NCBI GenBank assembly: GCA_017745235.1
Contig: JAGHZU010000007.1
Coordinates: 62,001-126,000 of the forward strand
Source of the DNA: Caulobacter sp.
GTDB lineage: Bacteria; Pseudomonadota; Alphaproteobacteria; Caulobacterales; Caulobacteraceae
Length of the DNA stretch: 64,000 nt
Reading direction: 5' to 3'
Shown here: positions 9,096 through 17,010 of the stretch, piece by piece
Numbering within the stretch: position 1 is the first letter of the stretch
Layout of the letters: each line of letters begins with the position of its first letter
Translations under genes and position numbers: made by a program
The notes under the pieces: generated by a model
Database searches by the model: none
Seen by the model: only the letters and a program-made list of their open reading frames with translations
What the model was told of the DNA's origin: nothing

Positions 9096-9130
9096 AAAAA
9101 AATGGCCGGGCCCGAGAGCGGGTCCCGGCC
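9096..9130 (-). terminator. Rho-independent terminator of TonB receptor 2
   Basis: On the minus strand a GC stem (11 pairs with one bulged base) and a 4-base loop at 9104-9130 is followed by a run of seven T (A at 9096-9102 on the plus strand). It lies just past the receptor 2 stop and faces the terminator of receptor 1, so the convergent pair is well insulated. Confidence 0.88.
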
Positions 9131-9153
9131 AGCAGGGGGGATCGAAGACGGGC

Positions 9154-11544
9154 CTAGAAATTCACGTCCAGGCGGGCGCCGAAGTAGCGGAAAGCGTCGC
9201 GGCCGGGGAACCAGGTCTTGCCCTGGGCCGTGGGGATCGCCGGATTGCTGTAGCCCGAGGTGCCATTGCCCAGGCCCTGGGCGTAGCGTTTGTCGAACAG
9301 GTTGTTGGCGAACGCGGTCAGCTTGTATTTGCCGCCGCGGTCGGTGACGCCCAGCGTCAAGTCAGTGACGCCATACGCCTTCTGGATCGTGCGCGGGTCC
9401 TGGCTGAGCGAGAAGTTGATGTCGTCCTGCCAGCGCACGGTGGCGCCGACGAAGGCCTTGAACGGCACGCTCTCGGGCAGATCGATGTCGTACTGACCGC
9501 CGATGCTGAACTTGTACTTGGGCACGTTGTTCAGCCGCTTGCCGTGCAGGTTCTGCACCCGCCCGTTCGTACGCGGCGTGTTGTAGCACTCGCCGGGCGC
9601 CCCGACGTAGTTGGGGTCGGTGCTCACCGTGGTGGGCTGGCCGCTGTAGCAGGGCCCCTTGGTGAAGTCCTCGACCGTGGCGTCGGTATAGGCGAATGCG
9701 CCGTTCAGACGGAAGTTCGGCGTGATCCGCGCCACCGCGTCCAGTTCCACCCCCTGGGTGCGCAACGCGCCGACGCTGTTGAGGAAGGTCAGGAAGGTGC
9801 CGTCGGGCAGGAACGAAGTGACCGAAGTCTGAAAACCCTTGTAATCGGCGCGGAAGAGGGTGCCGTTGAAGTAGACCCTGCGGTTCAGGAGGCTGGTCTT
9901 GAACCCGATCTCGTAGTTCTTGGCCGTCTCGGGCGGCACCGGCATCTGGGCCGCGATACGCGCATCAAACGTACTGACCAGGTCATAGGCCTGACCTTTG
10001 TAGCCCGTCGAGTAGGTGGCGAAGGTCATGATGTCCGGGGTCCACTTGTACTGGACGCCGATCTTCCCGGTGACGGCGTCGTCCTGGTCGGACCTGCCGA
10101 AGTACTGGTGGGTGGTCGCCGCGCCCGGCGCGGTGCTGGCGAAGATCGTCTTGTCGAAGGTGTAGCTGATCTTCTGGCGGTTCAGGCGCGCGCCGCCGGT
10201 CAGGCTGAGCTTGTCGGTCAGGTCCAGCGTGGCGTTGGCGTAGGCCGAGTAGTTCTCGTTGGTGCTTTCGGCCAGGTAGCGGGCCAATTGCAGCACGGGG
10301 CCGCGATTCAGGAACCGGTCCAGATCGTTCTTGGCGTACCAGAGGCCGGCGACGTAACGCAGGCGCTTGTCGCCCGGCGAGGTCAGACGGAACTCCTGTG
10401 TCCAGGATGAGGCGTGGAAGTAGCCGTTGATGACCGCGCCGCTGTTGACCCCCGAGGGGTTGGCCACGGGGAAGCCCAGCAGGAAGGGCTGGTCAGTGCC
10501 GTCGATGTCCTGGAAGTCGCGCATCTTCCAGCGATCGTGCGAGGTGATCGACGAGAAGGTGTGCCCCTTCAGGATCGTGTCGTCGCCAAAATTGTAGTCC
10601 ATCCGGGCGGTCGTGCCGAACACCTCGGAGTTACCGCCGCCGATGCGGTCATCGGCCCGGACGAAGTGATTGTTCTTGTCGAACGTGACGCCGCGTAGGG
10701 TCAGGGTCGCGGGGAACGCCGGCTCGCCCTGGTAGAACAGGCCCGGCGTCAGCTCGGTGATCGCGCTGGCGCAACAGCTGGAAACGTTGTGGTTGTAGCG
10801 AGGAGCCAGGCTGAAGGTCAGGTTCTCGGTCGGCGTCCACTCGATCTTGGCGGTCGCGGTCAGGCCAGAGCTGCCGTTGACGTTCTTGCCCGTGGTCAGG
10901 TTCTTCAGGTTGCCGTCGTAGTCGCTCTTGGCCACCGTCAGGCGGACGCGCAGGTCATCGTTGATCGGACCGGTGACCGTGAAGCCCGCCCGCTTCTCAC
11001 CATCGTCGGTGACCAGGGCCATCATCTTGCCGCCGAATTCGCGCGAGGGAGCCGCCGTGGCGATGTTCAGCACGCCGGCGATCGCGCTCTTGCCGAACAG
11101 CGTCGACTGCGGGCCACGGAGCACTTCCACACGCTCGACGTCGATCAGGTCCTTGAAGGCGGCGGCCTGGAAGCCGATCGGGACGTCGTCAATGACCACG
11201 GCCACGTCCGACTCCACGGCGATGCCATTCGAGAAGGTGCCGATGCCGCGCATCTTGATGCTGAAATTGCCCGGCTGCGAGCCGTAGTCGATCGACAGGC
11301 CCGGCGACAACTTCACCAGATCGCCCAGCTCGCGCACGTTGTTGCGGTCCAGCACGTCCTGGGTGACGGCGGTCACCGAGACAGGAACGTCTTGCAGACG
11401 CTCAGCCCGTTTGGTCGAGGTGACGATGATCTCCTCGAGTTGGGCGCTGTCATTGCCAGTTTGGGCGTTGGCCACGCCCGAGGATACGGCGGCGACGGCC
11501 ATCAGGGCCGTGGACGCCAGCAAAAGACGTTGGATCTGTCTCAT
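9154..11544 (-). CDS. TonB-dependent outer membrane receptor 2
   Basis: A 796-residue TonB-dependent receptor. The signal peptide ends near VANAQ. A TonB-box-like stretch (LEEIIVTSTKRAERLQDVPV) leads into the plug domain with VERVEVLRGPQSTLFGKSA and INDDLRVRLTVAKSD, and the barrel ends in ARLDVNF with terminal Phe. The SxKRxExLQDVPxS pattern is the common proteobacterial class of receptor, smaller than receptor 1. It is divergent from the pectin genes kduI-GH105-gntR-DUF4861, and two GntR-type palindromes lie in between. That placement, rather than the sequence itself, suggests import of pectin-derived oligogalacturonides. Confidence 0.93.
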   Translation of the reverse strand: MRQIQRLLLASTALMAVAAVSSGVANAQTGNDSAQLEEIIVTSTKRAERLQDVPVSVTAVTQDVLDRNNVRELGDLVKLSPGLSIDYGSQPGNFSIKMRGIGTFSNGIAVESDVAVVIDDVPIGFQAAAFKDLIDVERVEVLRGPQSTLFGKSAIAGVLNIATAAPSREFGGKMMALVTDDGEKRAGFTVTGPINDDLRVRLTVAKSDYDGNLKNLTTGKNVNGSSGLTATAKIEWTPTENLTFSLAPRYNHNVSSCCASAITELTPGLFYQGEPAFPATLTLRGVTFDKNNHFVRADDRIGGGNSEVFGTTARMDYNFGDDTILKGHTFSSITSHDRWKMRDFQDIDGTDQPFLLGFPVANPSGVNSGAVINGYFHASSWTQEFRLTSPGDKRLRYVAGLWYAKNDLDRFLNRGPVLQLARYLAESTNENYSAYANATLDLTDKLSLTGGARLNRQKISYTFDKTIFASTAPGAATTHQYFGRSDQDDAVTGKIGVQYKWTPDIMTFATYSTGYKGQAYDLVSTFDARIAAQMPVPPETAKNYEIGFKTSLLNRRVYFNGTLFRADYKGFQTSVTSFLPDGTFLTFLNSVGALRTQGVELDAVARITPNFRLNGAFAYTDATVEDFTKGPCYSGQPTTVSTDPNYVGAPGECYNTPRTNGRVQNLHGKRLNNVPKYKFSIGGQYDIDLPESVPFKAFVGATVRWQDDINFSLSQDPRTIQKAYGVTDLTLGVTDRGGKYKLTAFANNLFDKRYAQGLGNGTSGYSNPAIPTAQGKTWFPGRDAFRYFGARLDVNF

Positions 11545-11603
11545 TTCCCGTCGCTTCCCCGCATGCGCCGCGGCCGGTTTATCCGGTCAATTATCAGCGC
11601 CAT

Positions 11604-11620
11604 ATTTGGTAAGACCAAAT
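11604..11620. promoter_or_regulatory. GntR(FadR-type) operator candidate 1
   Basis: ATTTGGTAAGACCAAAT is a perfect inverted repeat of 7-base arms around AAG. The core TTGGT-N3-ACCAA is the pattern bound by FadR/UxuR-type GntR proteins. It sits 60 bases upstream of the TonB receptor 2 start on the minus strand, in an unusually AT-rich intergenic region. Confidence 0.7.
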
Positions 11621-11785
11621 TGGACACCGGCCTTAAAATTTGTCAAGTATGTCGCAAGACCAGCGATATTCGAGGGAAATTCCCTTATAGGCAAAGGAAT
11701 GTAACGGCCCCGCCCCCCCCCACCGGAAAGAGCCGTTGTGGATTTATTTCGACGGATGGTCATTTAGCTTTGCGATCGTAGCGCA

Positions 11786-11802
11786 AATTGGTAATGCCAA
11801 AT
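11786..11802. promoter_or_regulatory. GntR(FadR-type) operator candidate 2
   Basis: AATTGGTAATGCCAAAT is a near-perfect relative of the palindrome at 11604-11620, with the same spacing and AT-flanked TTGG/CCAA core. It lies 88 bases before the kduI start. Paired sites in one divergent region fit joint control of receptor 2 and the kduI operon by the GntR protein encoded at 13993 and/or its paralogue at 4843. Confidence 0.65.
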
Positions 11803-11824
11803 TCGTCACACAAATGAGGGCGTC

Positions 11825-11878
11825 ATGCCAGTCAACCGGAACCTGATCGCGCCAGTCGCCCTGACCGCTGTCCGATGA
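11825..11878 (+). CDS. Possible 17-residue leader peptide before kduI
   Basis: An ATG at 11825, preceded by GAGGG about 8 bases upstream, opens a 17-codon frame (MPVNRNLIAPVALTAVR) that ends 11 bases before the kduI ATG at 11890. Its TGA also overlaps the in-frame kduI ATG at 11875. This layout could couple kduI translation to the leader, since kduI lacks a clear ribosome site of its own. No homology is recognisable, so chance is a real alternative. Confidence 0.3.
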   Translation: MPVNRNLIAPVALTAVR

Positions 11879-11889
11879 GCGGCTCTTCC

Positions 11890-12717
11890 ATGGATCTGCG
11901 CCCGAGCACCGACCGCGAAGGCCTGCGCCGCATGGGGGCGCAGGACATCCGCGAGACCTTTGTCATCGCCGACCTGTTCCAGCCGGGCCTGGTGAGCATG
12001 ACGTATGTCGAAGTCGACCGCGCCGTGGTGGGCGGAGCCACGCCCCTCGACGCCCCCCTGCCCCTGCCCACCGACCGCCGACTGGCCGCCCAATATTTCT
12101 GCGAACGCCGCGAAGTGGGCGTGTTCAACATCGGCGGCGCCGGCTGGATCGAACTGGACGGCCAGCGCCATGACCTGGACCGGCACGACAGCCTCTATGT
12201 CGGGCGCGGCGTGCGCGAGGTGGTGTTCGGCAGCGCCTCGCCCACCGATCCCGCGCGGTTCTACTTCGTCAGCTATCCCGCCCATGCCGCCTATCCCAGT
12301 CGGCGGGTGCGCAAGGACGAGGCCAAGGTGATCCACGCCGGCGATCCCAAGACCGCCAACCAGCGCGTGATCCGCCAGGCGATCCGGCCTGGCATCGTGG
12401 AGACCTGCCAGCTGGTGATGGGCTTTACCGAACTGGCGCCGGGCAACGTCTGGAACACCATGCCGCCCCATACGCACGGCCGCCGCAGCGAGATCTACAT
12501 GTACTTCGACGCCGCCCCGGCCCGGGTGATGCACATCATGGGGGAGCCGTCCGAGCCCCGCACGGTGTTCATGGACGACGGCGAGGCCGTGTTCTCGCCC
12601 AGTTGGTCGATGCACAGCGGCGTCGGCACCTCCGACTACCGCTTCGTGTGGTCGATGGGCGGGGAGAACCTCGACTTCGACGACATGGACCACCTGACGC
12701 TGGCCGACCTGCGCTAG
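11890..12717 (+). CDS. kduI: 5-dehydro-4-deoxy-D-glucuronate isomerase (KduI)
   Basis: A 275-residue isomerase converting 5-keto-4-deoxyuronate to 3-deoxy-D-glycero-2,5-hexodiulosonate in pectin (galacturonan) breakdown. It is a cytoplasmic cupin-fold enzyme. Visible family stretches include DRAVVGG near residue 48, YFCERREVGVFNIGG, and the metal-binding region NTMPPHTHGRRSEIYMYF, followed by SPSWSMHSGVGT. The ATG at 11890 gives an N-terminus (MDLR) that matches, in length to the VGG motif, my recollection of the E. coli enzyme; ATG 11875 would add five residues. It starts an operon with GH105, gntR and DUF4861 genes. Confidence 0.95.
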   Translation: MDLRPSTDREGLRRMGAQDIRETFVIADLFQPGLVSMTYVEVDRAVVGGATPLDAPLPLPTDRRLAAQYFCERREVGVFNIGGAGWIELDGQRHDLDRHDSLYVGRGVREVVFGSASPTDPARFYFVSYPAHAAYPSRRVRKDEAKVIHAGDPKTANQRVIRQAIRPGIVETCQLVMGFTELAPGNVWNTMPPHTHGRRSEIYMYFDAAPARVMHIMGEPSEPRTVFMDDGEAVFSPSWSMHSGVGTSDYRFVWSMGGENLDFDDMDHLTLADLR

Positions 12718-12766
12718 ACGCGGTCCGGACCAACCAAGACCAATGACAAAGATCTAGGGAGACGAA

Positions 12767-13951
12767 ATGACCATGAAGCGCGCGATGATCGCCTTGCTGG
12801 CCGGCACGGCGCTGGCCGTTCCGCTGAGCGCCTGCGCCACGCCGCCGGCCAAGCCCGCCTCGATCCGCCCCGTGACCAACAAGGCCGCCCTGGCCGAAGG
12901 CGTACGCGTAGCCGACTGGCAACTCGCCCACATGGACAACTTCGACTACGTGCCCGTCTCGGCCTTTCGCAAGGATACCGAGGCGCGTCGCGACTGGATC
13001 CAGGCGACCTTCTACATCGGCCTGGCCGCCTATGCCGACGCCTCGGGCTCGAAGAGGTATGCAGACGCCATATTCGCCCACGGCAAGGCCGAGGGTTGGG
13101 GCTTCGACCATCGCCCGCGCCACGCCGACGCCGACGCCACCGCCGCCGTCTGGATCTGGTCATCCGCCCACGCGCATGACCCGAGCATCCTGATCCCCAC
13201 TCGAGCGCGCTTCGACGCCGTGCTGGCTGCTCCATCGACCGTGGATCTGAACTTCGACGCTAAGCCCCCCCAGGGCGGAGGCCCCTATTGCCAGGACCGC
13301 TGGTGCTGGAGCGACGCCCTGTTCATGGCCCCGCCGGCCTGGACGGCCCTGAGCAAGGTCAGCGGCGATCCCCTCTATCTCGCCCATTCCGACGCCGAAT
13401 TCTGGGCCGCGACGGACCTGCTGTTCGACAAGGAAGAGGGCCTTTACTACCGCGACAGCCGCTTCATCGCCCGGCGCAGCGACGCCGGCGCCAAGATCTT
13501 CTGGGGCCGAGGCAACGGTTGGGCCTTCGCCGGCATCGCCCGGATCCTTCAGGACCTGCCCGCCAACCATCCCAGCCGGCCGAAGTACGAAGCGATCTTC
13601 AAGCAGATGGCCGCCCGGATCGTCACCCTGCAGGGCCAGGAAGGCTACTGGCCGGTGTCGCTGCTGGAGCCGCAGAAGACACCCGAGACCAGCGGCACCG
13701 GCTTCTTCGTGTACGGCCTGGCGTGGGGCGTGAACCACGGCCTGCTGCCCGCCGCCCAGTATCGTCCGGTAATCGACAAGGGCTGGAACGCTCTGGTCAA
13801 GGCCGTTGAGCCCGACGGCAAGCTGGGTTGGGTGCAGCGCGTAGGCGTGGCGCCGGACCAGGTCGGACCGGACGACACTCAGCTTTACGGTGTCGGAGCC
13901 TTCCTGTTGTCCGCCAGCGAGGTGTCCAGGCTCCCCGTCGCCAGGCGGTAA
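12767..13951 (+). CDS. GH105 family unsaturated glycuronyl (rhamnogalacturonyl) hydrolase, lipoprotein
   Basis: A 394-residue glycoside hydrolase of family 105 (YteR/YesR-like), which removes unsaturated galacturonyl residues left by pectate or rhamnogalacturonan lyases. The six-hairpin toroid is indicated by WSDALFMAPP, with probable catalytic Asp183, FWGRGNGWAFAG and ETSGTGFFVYGLAWG. The N-terminus has a signal peptide with a lipobox (LSAC, Cys23), so the enzyme is probably anchored in the periplasm. A ribosome site AGGGAGA precedes ATG 12767. The product, a 4-deoxy-5-keto-uronate, is the substrate of the upstream KduI. Exact glycan preference is not certain. Confidence 0.88.
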   Translation: MTMKRAMIALLAGTALAVPLSACATPPAKPASIRPVTNKAALAEGVRVADWQLAHMDNFDYVPVSAFRKDTEARRDWIQATFYIGLAAYADASGSKRYADAIFAHGKAEGWGFDHRPRHADADATAAVWIWSSAHAHDPSILIPTRARFDAVLAAPSTVDLNFDAKPPQGGGPYCQDRWCWSDALFMAPPAWTALSKVSGDPLYLAHSDAEFWAATDLLFDKEEGLYYRDSRFIARRSDAGAKIFWGRGNGWAFAGIARILQDLPANHPSRPKYEAIFKQMAARIVTLQGQEGYWPVSLLEPQKTPETSGTGFFVYGLAWGVNHGLLPAAQYRPVIDKGWNALVKAVEPDGKLGWVQRVGVAPDQVGPDDTQLYGVGAFLLSASEVSRLPVARR

Positions 13952-13992
13952 GGCCAGTTGCTCCGTCGCCCGCCACCGCTAGGATGATCGAC

Positions 13993-14748
13993 ATGACCAC
14001 CGGCGCCGCAGATAACCAGAAGCTGTATCAGCAGATCGCCCGCGCGATCGCCACCGCCATCGGCGATGGGCGATACAGCCCTGGCGATCGGCTTCCTTCG
14101 GAACGGGAACTGGCCGACGACTTCGGCGTCAGCCGTCCCACGATCCGCGACGCCATGATCGCCCTGGAGTTCCAGGGCCTGGTCGAGGCGCGGCAAGGTT
14201 CGGGCGTCTATGTCAACGCCCAGGCCCAGCCCGCCGATGACGCGACCGAGGTCGAGGTTGGCGCGCTGGAATTGACTGAGGCGCGCCGGCTGTTCGAGGG
14301 CGAGGCCTGCGCCCTGTCGGCCGCGACGGTCACCGAGGCGCATCTGGCCGAACTGGACCAGATGGTCGCCGACATGGCCGGCGCCGGTGTCGAGGAGACG
14401 GAACGCCTGGAACAGGCCTTCCACCAGGCCATAGCCCGAGCCACCGGCAACGCGGCGATCGAGGCCGGCGTTGACGACCTGTGGACCCTGCGACAGCAAT
14501 CGCCGGCGTGCGCCCTCACCCTGCGCCGGGCGCGCGCCGCCGGGGCCGGGCGCCCGATCGAGGAGCATCGCCGGGTCGTCGAGGCCCTGCGCCAGCACGA
14601 TCCCAAGGCCGCCCGCCAGGCGATCCACGCCCACCTGGCCCAGACAATCGAAGACCTGCTGGCCCAGGCCGAGCAGGACGCCCTGCAGCAGACCCGCCAG
14701 CGCATGGCCGAGCAGCGCCGCGAGCTGGCCCGACGCACCGACATCTGA
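13993..14748 (+). CDS. GntR family transcriptional regulator, FadR (FCD) subfamily, copy 2
   Basis: A 251-residue regulator with an N-terminal winged helix (SERELADDFGVSRPTIRDAM, wing EARQGSGVYV) and a C-terminal FCD effector domain. It lies inside the pectin operon, 41 bases after the GH105 gene and 23 before DUF4861, so it is the best candidate for the protein binding the two TTGGT-type palindromes at 11604 and 11786. The effector is likely a uronate catabolite. I placed the start at ATG 13993, nine bases after an AGGA; ATG 13984 is the alternative. It is a paralogue of the regulator at 4843-5616, and the recognition helices differ at only a few positions. Confidence 0.9.
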   Translation: MTTGAADNQKLYQQIARAIATAIGDGRYSPGDRLPSERELADDFGVSRPTIRDAMIALEFQGLVEARQGSGVYVNAQAQPADDATEVEVGALELTEARRLFEGEACALSAATVTEAHLAELDQMVADMAGAGVEETERLEQAFHQAIARATGNAAIEAGVDDLWTLRQQSPACALTLRRARAAGAGRPIEEHRRVVEALRQHDPKAARQAIHAHLAQTIEDLLAQAEQDALQQTRQRMAEQRRELARRTDI

Positions 14749-14771
14749 CCCTTCCTTCCATGAGGCCGTCC

Positions 14772-15710
14772 ATGCCGACCAAGCCCCTGATTTCGCTTGC
14801 CCTCGCTCTGGCCATGTCCGCCCCGGCCCTGGCCCAGACCTCCGCACCGGTCATGCCCCCCGTGGTCAAGCCCCTGCCCAAACCCGACGCCGAAGGCCAG
14901 AAGCCCAAGGCCGTAGTCGTCTATGCCGACTACCGCTTCGACGACATCCTCTGGGAGAACGACCGCACCGCCCACCGCATCTACGGCCCGGCGCTGGAAG
15001 CGGCCGAACCGCCCTCGACCTCGGGCATCGACGCCTGGGGCAAGAACGTCCGCTGGCCGTTCATGGACCGCCAGTTGCGAACAGGGGACCAGCACTCGTT
15101 TCACGGCGAGGGCCTGGACTTCTACGACGTCAACACCTTCCGGGGCGCAGGCGGGCTAGGGATCTGGCAGGACAACAAGCTGTGGACCTCTCGCAACTGG
15201 AAGCACTACCAGATCCTGAAGACCGGCGGCGACGTCGCCCAGTTCAAGGTCGACTACGCGCCGTGGCCCGTGGATGTGGACCGCAAGGTCTGGGAGACCC
15301 GCACCTTCACCCTGCCCCTGGGCACCAACTTCACGCGAATGGTCTCGACCATCAGCTCCGACAAGCCCGGCCCGCTGGTCGTCGGTATCGGGATCAGCAA
15401 GCGCAAGGCCCCCCATAGCGGCTCGGCCGGCGTATTCACCAAGGATCTGGGCGCCGGCCGCGTGTCGTACTGGGAGCCGACCGATCCGGTGAAGGGCACG
15501 ATGGGCATCGCCCTGATCGTGGACCCCAAGGCCCTGGTCGAGGTGCGCCAGGACTCCGACAACTATCTGGTCCTGGTCCGCGTCGAGCCTGGCAAGCCGT
15601 TCGTCTACTATATGGGCGCGGCATGGGACAAAGGCCTGGATTTCCACGACCGCGCGGCCTGGGAAGCCTATGTGAAGGCCGCGTCCGCGGACTTCGACCC
15701 GGCCCACTGA
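14772..15710 (+). CDS. DUF4861 domain-containing secreted protein
   Basis: A 312-residue exported protein with a cleavable signal peptide (ending near ALAQ) and one long DUF4861 domain, recognised from VVYADYRFDDILWENDRTAH, WGKNVRWPFMDRQL and SFHGEGLDFYDVN. The family is found in polysaccharide-utilisation loci for pectin and related acidic glycans, often beside GH105 genes as here, but its activity is not established. The fold is thought to be beta-sandwich-rich. ATG 14772 has GAGG six bases upstream; ATG 14760 is an alternative. It is the last gene of the kduI operon, and its gene converges on the cobalamin operon. Confidence 0.82.
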   Translation: MPTKPLISLALALAMSAPALAQTSAPVMPPVVKPLPKPDAEGQKPKAVVVYADYRFDDILWENDRTAHRIYGPALEAAEPPSTSGIDAWGKNVRWPFMDRQLRTGDQHSFHGEGLDFYDVNTFRGAGGLGIWQDNKLWTSRNWKHYQILKTGGDVAQFKVDYAPWPVDVDRKVWETRTFTLPLGTNFTRMVSTISSDKPGPLVVGIGISKRKAPHSGSAGVFTKDLGAGRVSYWEPTDPVKGTMGIALIVDPKALVEVRQDSDNYLVLVRVEPGKPFVYYMGAAWDKGLDFHDRAAWEAYVKAASADFDPAH

Positions 15711-15722
15711 ACGCGATCGAGC

Positions 15723-16601
15723 TCAGCTCGCCCGCGCGCCTCGCCAGGCCCAAGCGTCCTCCCGCGCCTTCTTCAAGGCCGCCGCCGTCTGGATCAGCAC
15801 CGGGCCGCCGCAGTAGAGCAGGCGTTGGTGGAAGCTGGCCCGGAACGTCGAGGGTTCCAGGCTGACGAGAGCGGGGTGACGGATAACCCGGTCGGCCCAG
15901 GTGGGCGCGCCGCGCCAGGCCTCGCCGGCCAGCAGCACCTCGGGCGGGTCGGCCAGCAGGCGCTCCAGCGGGATGGCGCCCCACTTCTTCAGGCCATAGC
16001 GTCCGGCCACGTTCTCAAAGCCGCAACGCTCCATCATCTCGCTGACCAGCGTGCCATGACCGGCTGCGAGGCCGTTGTTCTGGTAGACGACAGCCTTCAA
16101 CGGGCGCTGGCCTGGACGTGGCGCCGCTTCGACCAGGGCGCGCTGGATCCGGGCGGCCACCATCTCGCCGCGCGCCTCGCGGCCCACCAGCGCCGACACC
16201 TGCCGCACCTGCTTGAGGCTGGCCGTCACGCTCTCGGGCACGCCGAACTCCTTGACCCGCAGACCCATGGCCTTCAGCGCCATGCGCGTCTGCAGACCCG
16301 AGCGGCGGCTGGCCAGCACCAGGTCAGGCTCCAGCGCCAGCACCTCCTCGGCCGTCTCCCGGGTGTAGGGCAGCGTGCGGGCGAGGTCGGCGATCGTCGA
16401 GGTGTCGGGGTCGCGGGAGAAGTGGCTGATAGCGGCGATCTGGCCCCGGTCGGCCACGGCGGTCAACACCACGTCCAGGCACGACCCGATCGACACCACG
16501 CGACGCGGCGCAGGCGTGACGGTCATGGCCTGGGCCGGCGTGCCCAGCCCGCCCAGCAACAGGCCGACGGCGGCGGCGCGGCGGGTGACGACGTCAGTCA
16601 C
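15723..16601 (-). CDS. Periplasmic substrate-binding protein, BtuF/FhuD-like
   Basis: A 292-residue class III periplasmic binding protein. It has an N-terminal signal sequence (double Arg in VTRRAAAVGLLLGGLG, possibly Tat), then two lobes with the family motifs RVVSIGSCLDVVLTAV and EEVLALEPDLVLASRRSG joined by a long helix. Such proteins deliver cobalamin, corrinoids or iron chelates to ABC importers. It is the last gene of the riboswitch-controlled cobW-cobN-cobO-DUF1636 operon and overlaps the gene before it by 8 bases, which favours a corrinoid or cobalt-complex ligand. No permease or ATPase of an importer is encoded nearby, so the partner must lie elsewhere. Confidence 0.8.
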   Translation of the reverse strand: MTDVVTRRAAAVGLLLGGLGTPAQAMTVTPAPRRVVSIGSCLDVVLTAVADRGQIAAISHFSRDPDTSTIADLARTLPYTRETAEEVLALEPDLVLASRRSGLQTRMALKAMGLRVKEFGVPESVTASLKQVRQVSALVGREARGEMVAARIQRALVEAAPRPGQRPLKAVVYQNNGLAAGHGTLVSEMMERCGFENVAGRYGLKKWGAIPLERLLADPPEVLLAGEAWRGAPTWADRVIRHPALVSLEPSTFRASFHQRLLYCGGPVLIQTAAALKKAREDAWAWRGARAS

Positions 16602-17010
16602 CGACCACCTTTCCGGCAGGCGGAACCCGCACGATGAAATGACCCTTCACCCCCTCGGGCCACTGGCGATAGGGCACTACGCCCTCCTCGCTGGCCATGT
16701 AGGCGACGGCATAGTCGAGGATGGCCCTGGCCGCGTCGGCCGTCGGCTCGAACCGGCCCAGCACATAGCCGATCTTGCCAGGCGCACGCAGGTGGATCGA
16801 GCAGTGCTGCGTACAGTTGAACAGGCAGGGCATCTCCTCGACCGCCAGCCCGTCCAACGCCGTGTCGTTCCCCTTGATCTCACGCAGCGCCGCGGCCAGC
16901 CGCGCGCCGCCGCGCACGCCGTCGGCGTCCTCGCGCTCCTCCGCCGAGAAGCGGCAGGTGGTGCAGACGACCAGGGCGGCCCCGGAATCAGCGTCACGCA
17001 GCAGGGTCAA
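16594..17010 (-). CDS. DUF1636 metal-binding protein
   Basis: A 138-residue protein of the DUF1636 family. It has a thioredoxin-like [2Fe-2S] ferredoxin-style cysteine layout: CTTC near residue 16 and CLFNCTQHC near residues 62-70, followed by APGKIGYVLG. The family is regularly encoded next to cobN and cobW in alphaproteobacteria, as here. The role is unproven; an electron-transfer or cobalt-handling function for corrinoid metabolism is likely, for example reduction of cobalt before adenosylation by the CobO encoded just upstream. It overlaps cobO by 4 bases, so the pair is translationally coupled. Confidence 0.85.
   Translation of the reverse strand: MTLLRDADSGAALVVCTTCRFSAEEREDADGVRGGARLAAALREIKGNDTALDGLAVEEMPCLFNCTQHCSIHLRAPGKIGYVLGRFEPTADAARAILDYAVAYMASEEGVVPYRQWPEGVKGHFIVRVPPAGKVVGD

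Noticed and set aside
12729..12743. ACCAACCAAGACCAA before the GH105 gene as a third GntR operator
   Set aside because: The two ACCAA half-sites are direct repeats, not inverted, so it does not fit the palindromes at 11604 and 11786.
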